A stretch of 64,000 nt of DNA, taken from the NCBI RefSeq assembly GCF_011421425.1, contig NZ_WPCW01000001.1, positions 434,001 to 498,000 of the forward strand, written 5' to 3'. The notes under the pieces are model-generated. The model worked only from the letters and a program-made list of their open reading frames with translations. It ran no database searches and was not told the DNA's origin. Positions 1 to 8,294 of the stretch are shown here, piece by piece. The translations under genes were made by a program, and so were the position numbers. Source of the DNA: Streptococcus catagoni. GTDB taxonomy: Bacteria > Bacillota > Bacilli > Lactobacillales > Streptococcaceae. Each line of letters starts with the position of its first letter. The first letter of the stretch is position 1.

Positions 1-1122
1 TGTTCTAGAATTATTGCTTAACTGTTCAAAATCAAATTTTTCAATATTAATGATTGCATTTACCAATCCTTCTACATTCCCATTTTCTACGCAAATACCA
101 CTTTTGGATTCATTAACAATCTTTTCCACTTCACCTTTAGCAGCTGCTAGAATTGGCATCCCACACGCCATATAACTTTGTAATTTTGCTGGTATTGTTT
201 TATTGAAAAGATCATTATTCGCAAAGGAGATATAAGCTACTTGACAAGTTGCAAGTATATCAGGAATTTTTTCAGGTTCTTGCTTTGGAATAAAGATAAA
301 GTTCCTGGTAACATTTTTTTCTAGAATTTCTTTTTCCAGTTCTTTTTTATATCTTCCTTCTCCGACAATAACAAACTTATATTTTTCATTCTGTAATTTT
401 TCAGCTACTAGAGGTAGAACATCTAATCCCTGTGCGTAACCTATATTTCCAGTGAAGGCTATTCTAAAAGTATTTTTATCTAATTTTTTTTCTCGTGGTA
501 AATAGAAATCCTCTGCATATTGTGGCCAAAAATGAACCTTTTCTTTATCAACTGGAACTTTCCGATTGACAATAGAGTCAACAAAACTAGGACTTGTTGT
601 AAAAATTTCATCATAAGTTTTATATATATAGTCAACCATTTTATCTACTAAAGAAAGAATATGATTATTTTTAATTCCCGCAACTATTTCCAAATTTTCC
701 GGCCACAAATCTTGAACGTATAAAAAATTAGGAATTTTTGTTTTCTTAGAAAACCAACTTCCTAGTAGAGCTTGGGTCATGGGAGAAACTTCGAAACTAA
801 ATATTAAATCTGGTTTTAGTTTAGAAAATTTCGACCAAAAAAAACCTGAAATAACAAAAGAGAGATAATTAAGCATTAGCATTCCAGAGTTTTTCCCACG
901 AGGAATTATTGGCAATCGGATAATTTCAATACCATTCCAAGTCTCTTTTTTATTTTTAACAATACTATAGCCTTTATAAAATGTTCCCTCAGGATAATTA
1001 GGGATACCAGTAATAACTGTAACTTTATATCCATTCTTTATCCAAGATTTACAAATATCATTTATTCTAAATTGTTCAGGATAAAAATACTGTGATATCA
1101 CTAAAATATGCTTTTTCTTCAC
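1..1122 (-). CDS. GT4-family glycosyltransferase (WbuB-like), 3' end cut by window edge
   Basis: Reading the minus strand from a GTG codon at 1122-1120 gives 374 residues with no stop to the edge. The start MKKKHILVISQYFYPEQF and the later YVQDLWPE motif are typical of WbuB-like family 4 glycosyltransferases, which add a nucleotide-activated sugar to an undecaprenyl-linked acceptor at the cytoplasmic membrane face. A C-terminal donor-binding segment follows (FTGNIGYAQGLD, then VAYISFANNDLF and MACGMPILAAAKGEVE). The family is usually about 400 residues, so perhaps 25-40 are missing beyond base 1. The GTG overlaps the TAG of the preceding reductase by one base (TAGTG), showing translational coupling within the capsule operon. 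The family is clear. Donor and acceptor are inference; a deoxy-HexNAc is suggested by the neighbouring dehydratase and reductase. Confidence 0.85.
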   Translation of the reverse strand, partial: MKKKHILVISQYFYPEQFRINDICKSWIKNGYKVTVITGIPNYPEGTFYKGYSIVKNKKETWNGIEIIRLPIIPRGKNSGMLMLNYLSFVISGFFWSKFSKLKPDLIFSFEVSPMTQALLGSWFSKKTKIPNFLYVQDLWPENLEIVAGIKNNHILSLVDKMVDYIYKTYDEIFTTSPSFVDSIVNRKVPVDKEKVHFWPQYAEDFYLPREKKLDKNTFRIAFTGNIGYAQGLDVLPLVAEKLQNEKYKFVIVGEGRYKKELEKEILEKNVTRNFIFIPKQEPEKIPDILATCQVAYISFANNDLFNKTIPAKLQSYMACGMPILAAAKGEVEKIVNESKSGICVENGNVEGLVNAIINIEKFDFEQLSNNSRT

Positions 1123-1982
1123 TAGTTATCTTCCTCTGTCACCATAATTGATTCTTCAAAATCAAAAAATCTATATTCAAACCCATAATCGCTCATTGAC
1201 TTTTCATAGACTAAATTGCCAAACATTTTTTTTACGTTGTCACTAAAAAAGAGGCTCTTAATTAAGGGATTAAAAATCTTTGTTCTGACTGGATTTTTAC
1301 CATGACTGTTAGCTATCTGATACATCAAATCACTGGTACAAACATAGTTTTCATTTTGTGGGAAAAATACTCCATCAAGTTTTCTATCAATTACTTGTTT
1401 AAGAAACTCGCATAAATTCCCAATATATAACATACTTCTCTTATTTTGGTAGTCTGGAATTATTGGTAAAGACCGAGATAATTTGGAAAGTCTTGGGTAG
1501 TTTCCCTTTGAGGCTTTGCCATAGATCATAGGTGGTCTTACTATCGCTACTTTAAATTTTGAATCTGCTAGTTGATTAAGTTTCTTTTCTGCTTGCCATT
1601 TACTATCGCCATAAAAGTCGCTTGGTTTCGGAACAGTATCCTTAGTTATAACCCTATCTGCTTTAGTGCTATCCCCATAAATAATAATACTGCTCATGAA
1701 AATAAACTGATTCGCCCCTTCTTCTTTTGCTTTTTTTGCTACTGTTTCAGTTAGTTCGGTGTTGACTTTGTAATACAGGTCTTTCTGACTTGGATCTTTT
1801 GAAAAATGTGCAATCCCTGCCACATGGAAAATGCTGTCATAGGAGCTGAAGTCATACTTTTTCCACTCCGGATTAAGCATATCTAAGGTATCCACTTGGT
1901 AGTCTTGATCTGATCTTGATAACCAATTTTCTAAAGATTCACCAATGTATGAATGAGCACCCGTTATCAATACTTTTTTCAC
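1122..1982 (-). CDS. NAD-dependent epimerase/dehydratase family protein, probable 4-keto-sugar reductase
   Basis: This 286-residue extended short-chain dehydrogenase has an N-terminal Rossmann motif (VLITGAHSYIGESL), a serine patch (FIFMSSIIIYGDS) and the catalytic Y-x3-K (FYGDSKWQAEK). Its length and its place after a 4,6-dehydratase and a sugar-phosphate transferase fit a WbpV-type reductase. Such enzymes reduce UDP-4-keto-6-deoxy-GlcNAc to UDP-QuiNAc or UDP-FucNAc. It overlaps the upstream transferase by 4 bp and the downstream glycosyltransferase by 1 bp, so the genes are tightly coupled. The SDR fold and active site are seen directly. The substrate is inferred from context; an epimerase role acting on another sugar cannot be excluded. 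Confidence 0.8.
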   Translation of the reverse strand: MKKVLITGAHSYIGESLENWLSRSDQDYQVDTLDMLNPEWKKYDFSSYDSIFHVAGIAHFSKDPSQKDLYYKVNTELTETVAKKAKEEGANQFIFMSSIIIYGDSTKADRVITKDTVPKPSDFYGDSKWQAEKKLNQLADSKFKVAIVRPPMIYGKASKGNYPRLSKLSRSLPIIPDYQNKRSMLYIGNLCEFLKQVIDRKLDGVFFPQNENYVCTSDLMYQIANSHGKNPVRTKIFNPLIKSLFFSDNVKKMFGNLVYEKSMSDYGFEYRFFDFEESIMVTEEDN

Positions 1983-2593
1983 TTCTTGTCTTCCTTTCCT
2001 TGGCCTGTGCCGCCTTCAACGACACCTTCTCTTTTTAAAACGCTAATAAAGGTGCCAAAAAAGCACTTGACGTCAAAGAGGAAGCTCATTTTTTTCAGAT
2101 AATAGCCGTCTAATTGTGCTTTGACATCTATAGGCAACTCATCACGGCCATTTATCTGAGCCCAGCCTGTTAGGCCTGGTTTGATGTCATTTGCCTCATA
2201 TTGATCACGCTCAGCTATTAAATCAAATTGATTCCATAAAGCCGGTCTGGGTCCAATGATTGCCATCTCCCCTTTAAAAATGTTAAAGAGTTGTGGAAGT
2301 TCATCAAGACTTGTTTTTCTTAAAAAGCCTCCCACCTTTGTAATCCTTAATTTAGGATCTACAAGCATATGTGTTGGCATATCAGCTGGGGTATCCGCAT
2401 ACATACTTCTGAACTTATAGATCATGAAGTGTTTTTTATTTTGCCCTATGCGCTTTTGCTTAAATAAAACCGGTCCTTTTGAATCAATCTTGATAGCTAT
2501 TGCGATAAAAAGTAAAAGGGGACTCAAAATAATAATGGCCAAGCCTGATATGATAATAGCTAAGAGACGTTTGATGATAGGATACATTTTCAC
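1979..2593 (-). CDS. Short bacterial sugar transferase (polyprenyl-phosphate phosphoglycosyltransferase, PglC-like)
   Basis: This 204-residue protein has one N-terminal membrane segment (about residues 8-32, LLAIIISGLAIIILSPLLLF) and then the conserved domain of monotopic phosphoglycosyltransferases: GPVLFKQKRIGQ, YKFRSMY, RKTSLDELPQLFNIFKGEM, IGPRP and PGLTGWAQINGR. These enzymes start capsule repeat units by moving sugar-1-phosphate from a UDP-sugar to undecaprenyl phosphate. The small size resembles Campylobacter PglC. The long multi-membrane CpsE/WchA form usual after streptococcal cpsD is absent here. It overlaps the dehydratase upstream and the reductase downstream by 4 bp each. The function class is secure. 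A 6-deoxy-HexNAc donor is an inference from the flanking genes. Confidence 0.9.
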   Translation of the reverse strand: MKMYPIIKRLLAIIISGLAIIILSPLLLFIAIAIKIDSKGPVLFKQKRIGQNKKHFMIYKFRSMYADTPADMPTHMLVDPKLRITKVGGFLRKTSLDELPQLFNIFKGEMAIIGPRPALWNQFDLIAERDQYEANDIKPGLTGWAQINGRDELPIDVKAQLDGYYLKKMSFLFDVKCFFGTFISVLKREGVVEGGTGQGKEDKK

Positions 2594-4392
2594 TCCTGTT
2601 TAGCGTATTGAATTAAGGTTTCTTTTAGGTCTTCTTCAGATAATTGATCTAAACGATTAACAATGCTTTCTACTTCAGTCAGCGGTTTTGAGCTTACCCG
2701 GCCCACAAATATTTTTTCATGAATTTGGTCACTAACTCTCTCACTCGTTGACAGAAGTTCTTCATATAATTTTTCACCGGGCCTTATGCCTGTTTCAATA
2801 ATCTTGATTTCTTCTTCAGAGTGACCACTTAGTTTAATCATCTTCTGGGCAAGGTCTAATATTTTGACAGGTTCTCCCATGTCTAAAACAAAAACTTCCC
2901 CACCCTTAGCTAGGTAGCCAGCTTGAATAACTAAGCGACTTGCTTCAGGAATGGTCATAAAATAACGTGTCATTCTAAAGTCAGTTACTGTAATTGGACC
3001 ACCCTTTTTGATTTGCTCTTTGAAGAGTGGAACCACACTGCCCCGACTACCCAGAACATTACCAAAGCGAACTGCTGCAAACTGTGTCTTGCCGATTTCA
3101 TTTAGGCCTGTCACAATCATCTCAGCAAAACGTTTGGTAGCCCCCATAACATTTGGAGGATTGACAGCTTTGTCAGTTGAAACCATGATAAACTTTGGAA
3201 TACCAGCTGCTTTTGCAGCTTCGGCAACGTTTTTCGTTCCAAAGATATTGTTTTTTATAGCTTCTCGTGGATTATGCTCCATAAGAGGAACATGCTTATG
3301 GGCAGCAGCATGATAAACTATATCGGGCTTATAATCTGCCATGATTTTAAAAATCAGATCTCTATCCCGAATATCAGCAATTACTGGGACAATTTGAATG
3401 CTATTTTTATATTTATTGCCTAATTCTTTATTAATTAAATAGATGGAATTTTCCCCATGACCCAGGAGCAGAATCCTTTTAGGTTTGAAATTCGCCACCT
3501 GACGACAGATTTCCGACCCGATTGAACCGCCTGCGCCAGTAACTAAAACTGTTTTATCCTTAAAAAAGTAAGACAGTTGGGACTGGTCCAAATGAACCTC
3601 TTTTCTCCCCAATAAATCGGCAATATCAATTTCTTTAAATTTATTAAAGGAAACTTTTCCCATAACAATATTTTCAATACTAGGCATATTGTTAACAGGA
3701 ACATTGGCTTCACGACAAATATCTAGAATGCTTTCTCTTCCTTCACCAGATAGACTAGGAATGGCAATCGTCACTTGATCCACTTCATAATCAACTACAA
3801 TTCGAGGAATAGCATACTTATTACCAAGTACTTTAACGCCATGAAGATAGGTACCATATTTATTCAAATCGGCATCCACTAAACCAACAATCTCAATATC
3901 TTTTGCTTTGCTGAGAACAGTCTGAATAAAGGTACTACCGCCTTCTCCAGCTCCCACAACTAAGATTCTTTTTTTCTTAACCTGATTTTTCCTTCTTTCA
4001 AGAGGATTTAGCTCATGCCAGGCCCTCCAAGACATCCTTGGGAAAATCACCAAAAAGGTACTAAAAAGGTAAGTTAGGAAAATAAAGCGTCTACTAAAAC
4101 TAGTCAAAAAGATGAGGTTTGCCAAATAGGCCATTAAGAAAGAAAAGAAGAGATTGCTAGTAATTTTGAATAAAATCTTATAATCTGTAAAACGATTGAT
4201 AATTGAAAATATTCTTGTATAGATTCCTAAAATACTATAAATAAAAATAGCTACTGAAAGTGTCACCAAAACTTCAGAATCAGATAAATGTTGACTGTAA
4301 GCCATCAAAAAATGATCGGCTGATAGATGCGCAATACTGATCATCAAGACATCTAAGAAATACAAAATGATTCTTTTTTGGCTTCTTTTCAT
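2590..4392 (-). CDS. Membrane nucleoside-diphosphate-sugar 4,6-dehydratase (WbpM/PglF/CapD family)
   Basis: At 600 residues this is a full-length WbpM-type enzyme. About four membrane segments fill the first 115 residues, then comes a first nucleotide-binding fold (VVGAGEGGSTF) and a C-terminal catalytic domain with a second Rossmann motif (VTGAGGSIGSEICRQ). The active site reads VSTDKAVNPPNVMGATKR, where methionine replaces the usual tyrosine of Y-x3-K, giving the Ser-Met-Lys arrangement known in this family. The expected reaction is UDP-GlcNAc to the UDP-4-keto-6-deoxy sugar, the precursor of QuiNAc, FucNAc or bacillosamine. It lies 5 bp after cpsD and overlaps the sugar transferase by 4 bp. 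The family is certain; stereochemistry is not deducible here. Confidence 0.92.
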   Translation of the reverse strand: MKRSQKRIILYFLDVLMISIAHLSADHFLMAYSQHLSDSEVLVTLSVAIFIYSILGIYTRIFSIINRFTDYKILFKITSNLFFSFLMAYLANLIFLTSFSRRFIFLTYLFSTFLVIFPRMSWRAWHELNPLERRKNQVKKKRILVVGAGEGGSTFIQTVLSKAKDIEIVGLVDADLNKYGTYLHGVKVLGNKYAIPRIVVDYEVDQVTIAIPSLSGEGRESILDICREANVPVNNMPSIENIVMGKVSFNKFKEIDIADLLGRKEVHLDQSQLSYFFKDKTVLVTGAGGSIGSEICRQVANFKPKRILLLGHGENSIYLINKELGNKYKNSIQIVPVIADIRDRDLIFKIMADYKPDIVYHAAAHKHVPLMEHNPREAIKNNIFGTKNVAEAAKAAGIPKFIMVSTDKAVNPPNVMGATKRFAEMIVTGLNEIGKTQFAAVRFGNVLGSRGSVVPLFKEQIKKGGPITVTDFRMTRYFMTIPEASRLVIQAGYLAKGGEVFVLDMGEPVKILDLAQKMIKLSGHSEEEIKIIETGIRPGEKLYEELLSTSERVSDQIHEKIFVGRVSSKPLTEVESIVNRLDQLSEEDLKETLIQYAKQE

Positions 4393-4397
4393 TCGGT

Positions 4398-5135
4398 CTA
4401 TTTTCTCCTTCTAGACTTCTTTTTAACTTTCTTACTGCTTTTATGTGTTTGTCCATAGTTTCCATAGGATCCGTAAGATCCATAGACCCCATAAGAATCA
4501 ATGGTATCTTCTACCTTATTTAAGATAACTCCTAAAAATTGAGCTCCACTTTGTTCCATTTGCTCTTTGGCTTTTTGGACAAAGCGTTTTTTAATAGCTC
4601 CTGCTTCTGTCACAAGGATTGTAGCGTCAGCTTTTTGAGCAACTATGGCCGAGTCAATGACCAAACCAATAGGTGGCGTATCAATAATAACGTAATCAAA
4701 TAACTCTTTCACAGTATCTATCATGAAGTTGAAATTGTTATTTTGAAGTAGGGTGGTTGGATTAGGTGGAACCTGTCCAGCAGGGATGATCATCAGATGG
4801 TCAATATCTGTATTTGAAATAACAGTTGATAACTCAGCATTGCCAGAAAGATAACTTGATAAGCCTTCAAATCTTTCATTTGATTTAAAGGTTCCAGACA
4901 TGACGGAATTACGAATATCGGCATCTATAAGCAAAGTCTTAAAGCCAGCTTTTGCAAAAGAAATGGCCAGACTTATAGAAGAGGTTGATTTCCCTTCTCC
5001 AGGCTGTACAGAAGTTAGGACAATGGCCTTATAATCACGACCACTAAACTGAATATTTGTACGGATGGAGTTATAGTATTCTTCTGCTTGTGAGTACAAG
5101 TCTTTCTTTGATTTAACTAATTCTAAATAAGCCAT
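4398..5135 (-). CDS. cpsD: Capsule tyrosine autokinase CpsD/Wze
   Basis: This 245-residue cytoplasmic P-loop tyrosine kinase controls capsule polymerisation and export with CpsC. It has a Walker A motif ([11 protein letters not shown]), a Walker A' segment ([12 protein letters not shown]) and a Walker B ([10 protein letters not shown]). The C-terminus carries the tyrosine cluster [14 protein letters not shown], the autophosphorylation site, followed by a lysine/arginine-rich tail. CpsC, CpsB and CpsA precede it in the usual order. CpsC activates the kinase and CpsB removes the phosphates. The ATG at 5135 lies 10 bp after cpsC. Length and all motifs are normal for streptococcal CpsD. Confidence 0.96.
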   Translation of the reverse strand: MAYLELVKSKKDLYSQAEEYYNSIRTNIQFSGRDYKAIVLTSVQPGEGKSTSSISLAISFAKAGFKTLLIDADIRNSVMSGTFKSNERFEGLSSYLSGNAELSTVISNTDIDHLMIIPAGQVPPNPTTLLQNNNFNFMIDTVKELFDYVIIDTPPIGLVIDSAIVAQKADATILVTEAGAIKKRFVQKAKEQMEQSGAQFLGVILNKVEDTIDSYGVYGSYGSYGNYGQTHKSSKKVKKKSRRRK

Positions 5136-5145
5136 TTTTTACCTC

Positions 5146-5835
5146 TTACATCTTATTTGTATTTGGAACGATGCCTAGTAGTGTCATACCAAGTATTTCT
5201 TCAACATCTTCGGGACGTTTGACACGATCATCCAGTACTTCCTTAACGATTATCAAGATAATGGTAAGTAGAGCTCCCAGTAGAATACCAATCAAAGTAT
5301 TGCGTTGGATATTTGGTGACGAGGGTTTTGTTGGTACTTGAGCTTTTTCAAGCGGGGTAACATCTTCAACCTTGGTAACTGATTTGATTTTCTCAGAAGC
5401 CACTTCGCGAATAGCATTGGCTAATCTTTTAGCCTGCTGGGGATCATGATTTGTAACAGCAATAGAAATCACCCGTGTATCTGCTGGGATAGTAACGTTA
5501 ATCATCTTGCTCAGTTCTTCTGGTGTAGAAGTTAAACCATCGTTAGCAATGACATCTTTCATTACATCACGAGAAGTAATGATTTCCTTATAGTCATTAA
5601 CCAAGTAACCTCCAGCCTGCAAATCAAGAGCTGTTAAATTGTCAGACTGTTGCCGGTTGATAACATAGATTCTAGTTGAGGCCGTGTAAGACGGTTTAAT
5701 CAGGAAGACACTTGCAAGTAAGGCTATCGTCCCAAAGAAGAGGGCCATGAAAAGAATCAAAAACTTTTTACTCCAAAGTTTCTTCAAAAGGCTCAATACA
5801 TCAATTTCTATTGATGAATTTTCAGTGTTATTCAT
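5146..5835 (-). CDS. cpsC: Capsule chain-length/kinase-activator membrane protein CpsC/Wzd
   Basis: The 229-residue protein has the Wzz topology: an N-terminal membrane helix (about residues 28-50), an extracellular domain with YTASTRIYVI, a proline-rich stretch (VPTKPSSPN) and a second helix (about 176-196). A short cytoplasmic tail (DDRVKRPEDVEEILG) follows. In streptococci CpsC activates the CpsD kinase and influences polymer length and wall attachment. It is encoded 8 bp downstream of cpsB and 10 bp upstream of cpsD, within one transcription unit driven from the promoter upstream of cpsA. Nothing unusual is visible. Confidence 0.96.
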   Translation of the reverse strand: MNNTENSSIEIDVLSLLKKLWSKKFLILFMALFFGTIALLASVFLIKPSYTASTRIYVINRQQSDNLTALDLQAGGYLVNDYKEIITSRDVMKDVIANDGLTSTPEELSKMINVTIPADTRVISIAVTNHDPQQAKRLANAIREVASEKIKSVTKVEDVTPLEKAQVPTKPSSPNIQRNTLIGILLGALLTIILIIVKEVLDDRVKRPEDVEEILGMTLLGIVPNTNKM

Positions 5836-5843
5836 AATATCTC

Positions 5844-6575
5844 CTATAAATAATCATTATTTATTAATGTTTGTGGATTGGTTTCAAACAGAGCTCTAGC
5901 ACGTTTTAATCCGTAATTTTTCTTGATTAGTTTTTTCGCCTCTCTCATATATGGGGGGCGCTTTTTCAGGTTATGCATGTCACTAGCTACGCAATGAACC
6001 AAATCCTCATCTAAGAAATACTTTGCTCGTTTTTTATAAATTTTTAACTTATCCCCTATGAGCTTTGCTTTAAGAACATGCGAGCTGTTAATCTGAGTGT
6101 AACACCCCATATTAATTAGTTCAGTAACACGTTTTTTATTGTATTCCAAAGCATCATAGCGTTCAATATGTGCAACAATTGGGGTGACTCCTAGCATCAG
6201 TACTTTTGTCAGAGCAGAATGAATGGTCTTCCAGGGAGTAGCTCCTGAAAATTCGATCAAAGCATAGCGGGTATCATTCATTCTTGGCACACGTTTTTGA
6301 TCTAATTTTTCTAGGATATCGCTGGTATAATACAATTCTCCCCCATACAAAATGTTAAGGCCTTCAAATCGTTTTTCTGCTTCTCTTTTAACCTGTGAAA
6401 ATTTATTGTAAATATCATCTTCTGGTGTTTCAAACATCCCTTTGCGACGATGCGAAGTTGAAACGATGGTTCTAACACCTTGACGATAACTTTCTTCTAT
6501 TAAAGCCAAACTTTCTTCAATTGTCAGCGGACCATCATCCACATCAAAAACGATGTGGGAATGGATATCAATCAT
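5844..6575 (-). CDS. cpsB: Capsule tyrosine-protein phosphatase CpsB/Wzh (PHP family)
   Basis: This 243-residue PHP-fold metal-dependent phosphatase dephosphorylates CpsD. The metal-binding N-terminal motif IDIHSHIVFDVDDGP is intact. Later histidines occur in STSHRR, VAHIERYD and CVASDMHNLKKR, matching the family's metal ligands. The ATG overlaps the cpsA stop by one base (TAATG), indicating coupled translation. Length and gene order are standard for the conserved streptococcal capsule head. Confidence 0.96.
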   Translation of the reverse strand: MIDIHSHIVFDVDDGPLTIEESLALIEESYRQGVRTIVSTSHRRKGMFETPEDDIYNKFSQVKREAEKRFEGLNILYGGELYYTSDILEKLDQKRVPRMNDTRYALIEFSGATPWKTIHSALTKVLMLGVTPIVAHIERYDALEYNKKRVTELINMGCYTQINSSHVLKAKLIGDKLKIYKKRAKYFLDEDLVHCVASDMHNLKKRPPYMREAKKLIKKNYGLKRARALFETNPQTLINNDYL

Positions 6576-8041
6576 TAATTACCCTCCATTGTTGCTTTTA
6601 TTTTTTCTTTTGCTTGATTAAGACTCTCATCATCAAGCTTATACATATATAGTTTTGAATCTGGCATTGCATAAGACGGCAATTCACCAGTTGACCCTGT
6701 CCCTTGGACATCTTGGGATTCTGTAGTGAATTTTTGCTTACTTTCTAAATGAGCATTGGCTAAGGTCATCATTTGACTTAAGCTCATATTTGTTTGTACA
6801 GAATTTTGCAGTCCTGTAGCTATAGCTGAAAACTGTGAAAGCGATTTAACCTTACTTAGTTTATTTACAATGGCAGCAACCACCTTTTCCTGGTTCTTAC
6901 CACGGTCATTATCTCCACCCTCAAGACTCTTTCTTTCTCTAACAAAACGCAAAGCTTGCTCGGAGTTTAAAGAAATGTGACCAGCTGGAAAGTCATATCC
7001 ACCAACAGTAAAGGCCTGATCATTTTCAACTTCAATTCCTCCTAAGAGATCAATTAAGGTTAAAAAAGAGGTGAAATTGATTCTGGCATAATTATTAATG
7101 TCAATATCATACAGATTAGCCAAAGTCTTCATAGAAGTCTCAACGCCATAGATACCAGCATGGGTTAATTTATCATACTGATCACCACCTTGATCAGGAA
7201 TCTTGACATAGGAATCCCTAGGTGTGGTTGTTAAAAGTATCTTATGAGTGTTCATATTAACGGTCATAAGAATATTAACATCTGATCTAGAAACAGTTGA
7301 AATCGGTCCATAGGTATCAATACCACTGATGTATACATTGTAAACTCCAGATTTAGCCGAGTTAGCTTCCTTCTTAGTATGGATTTCTTTTTTGATGGTA
7401 TATTTATAAATAGTTTTAACCTTAGACTCATAATCATTGCCATTTTGTTCTAAGAGTGATTTATAAGCACTATTCATAACCATAGCTTTAGAGAAGCCAT
7501 TTAACAAATTATCATAGGCCTTCTGATAAGAAGCTACCTCTGTCGTTTTAAGTTGGATTTTTTTATCAGATTTAATCTTTTTTAAAAGTTCATCAATGTT
7601 TGACTGATCACTTTTAACCGGAGCTTCCAGACTATCCAGTTGAGAAAGCTGGGAAACCGTGCTAGCTTTAGGCACCAAAACTGACATTTCTATTTCAGAA
7701 AATGAGGCAGTCTTGTTCAATTCTCCTGTTAGATCAATAGTTGACTTAAAAACTAAGAGTATGATAGCCAAAATAAGATTGCTAAGGATTAATCCAATCA
7801 TGGTAAAGATTTTTGCTTTTTTTCTGAAAATGAGAACTAAAGACAGAAAAAAAAGAAACACTAGGACAATTCCTAAACCTATGTTTAGGTGACGAAAAGC
7901 TAAAAAGTTATAACTAAACATCATAAATCCAATAAAAATGGATAATATTGTATAGAGTGTTAATAGGGCTAAGTTAATAATGGTAAAAGTACTACTTCCC
8001 TCGCTTTTACTACGTTTTTTACTTCTTGACTTTGATGTCAT
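6575..8041 (-). CDS. cpsA: LytR-CpsA-Psr family wall-polymer ligase/regulator CpsA
   Basis: This 488-residue first gene of the capsule operon has a basic N-terminus, three membrane helices (about residues 20-110), an extracellular accessory domain, and the LCP domain (about 235-420). LCP hallmarks include TTTPRDSYVKIPDQ, KLTHAGIYG and ALRFVRERKSLEGGDNDRGKNQEKV. LCP proteins transfer undecaprenyl-linked polymers to peptidoglycan; CpsA has also been credited with a role in capsule transcription. A promoter with TTGCAA-17-TATAAT lies upstream and a GGAG ribosome site sits just before the ATG. It diverges from cpsY. Length is typical for cpsA of pyogenic streptococci. Confidence 0.95.
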   Translation of the reverse strand: MTSKSRSKKRSKSEGSSTFTIINLALLTLYTILSIFIGFMMFSYNFLAFRHLNIGLGIVLVFLFFLSLVLIFRKKAKIFTMIGLILSNLILAIILLVFKSTIDLTGELNKTASFSEIEMSVLVPKASTVSQLSQLDSLEAPVKSDQSNIDELLKKIKSDKKIQLKTTEVASYQKAYDNLLNGFSKAMVMNSAYKSLLEQNGNDYESKVKTIYKYTIKKEIHTKKEANSAKSGVYNVYISGIDTYGPISTVSRSDVNILMTVNMNTHKILLTTTPRDSYVKIPDQGGDQYDKLTHAGIYGVETSMKTLANLYDIDINNYARINFTSFLTLIDLLGGIEVENDQAFTVGGYDFPAGHISLNSEQALRFVRERKSLEGGDNDRGKNQEKVVAAIVNKLSKVKSLSQFSAIATGLQNSVQTNMSLSQMMTLANAHLESKQKFTTESQDVQGTGSTGELPSYAMPDSKLYMYKLDDESLNQAKEKIKATMEGN

Positions 8042-8085
8042 AATCTTGTCTCCAAATCCTTATAAATACATAAAAATATAGGATA

Positions 8086-8114
8086 ATTATAGCACCATCA
8101 AGATTAAATTGCAA
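8086..8114 (-). promoter_or_regulatory. Promoter of the capsule operon (cpsA)
   Basis: On the minus strand, TTGCAA (8114-8109) and TATAAT (8091-8086) are separated by exactly 17 bp. TG one base before the -10 makes it an extended -10. The predicted start is about 40 bp before the cpsA ATG. This is the best promoter-like sequence in the cpsA-cpsY gap. Confidence 0.8.
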
Positions 8115-8142
8115 TTTCAGCTAATTTAATTTTATTGTAATT

Positions 8143-8163
8143 GTTATAGAATTATTAGATAAC
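8143..8163. promoter_or_regulatory. Candidate CpsY operator (LysR-type box)
   Basis: GTTAT-N11-ATAAC is a perfect 5-bp inverted repeat with the T-N11-A geometry of LysR-type binding sites. It lies between the divergent cpsA and cpsY promoters, about 30 bp upstream of the cpsA -35. The pattern is seen; binding by CpsY is inference. Confidence 0.4.
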
Positions 8164-8259
8164 TTTTTATTTGATGAGATTGCAATAAAAAAATGTAAAA
8201 TTCAAAAATAATTATAAATGCTTATTTTAAAAGCCTGGAGGCATTTTTAAGACTTTACC

Positions 8260-8288
8260 TTGAAACTTTCTTTTAATTAGGATAGACT
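8260..8288 (+). promoter_or_regulatory. Candidate cpsY promoter
   Basis: TTGAAA (8260-8265) and TAGACT (8283-8288) are 17 bp apart. Only six bases separate the -10 from the cpsY ATG, so if this is the real promoter the transcript would be nearly leaderless. The nearest Shine-Dalgarno-like AGGA (8279-8282) is 12 bases from the ATG and overlaps the -10 region. Confidence 0.45.
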
Positions 8289-8294
8289 ATTTTT

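Noticed and set aside
1572..1754. Small plus-strand frame inside the SDR gene
   Set aside because: Antisense shadow without ribosome site.
4280..4501. Open frame overlapping cpsD and the dehydratase
   Set aside because: It is a shadow in another frame of two well supported capsule genes.
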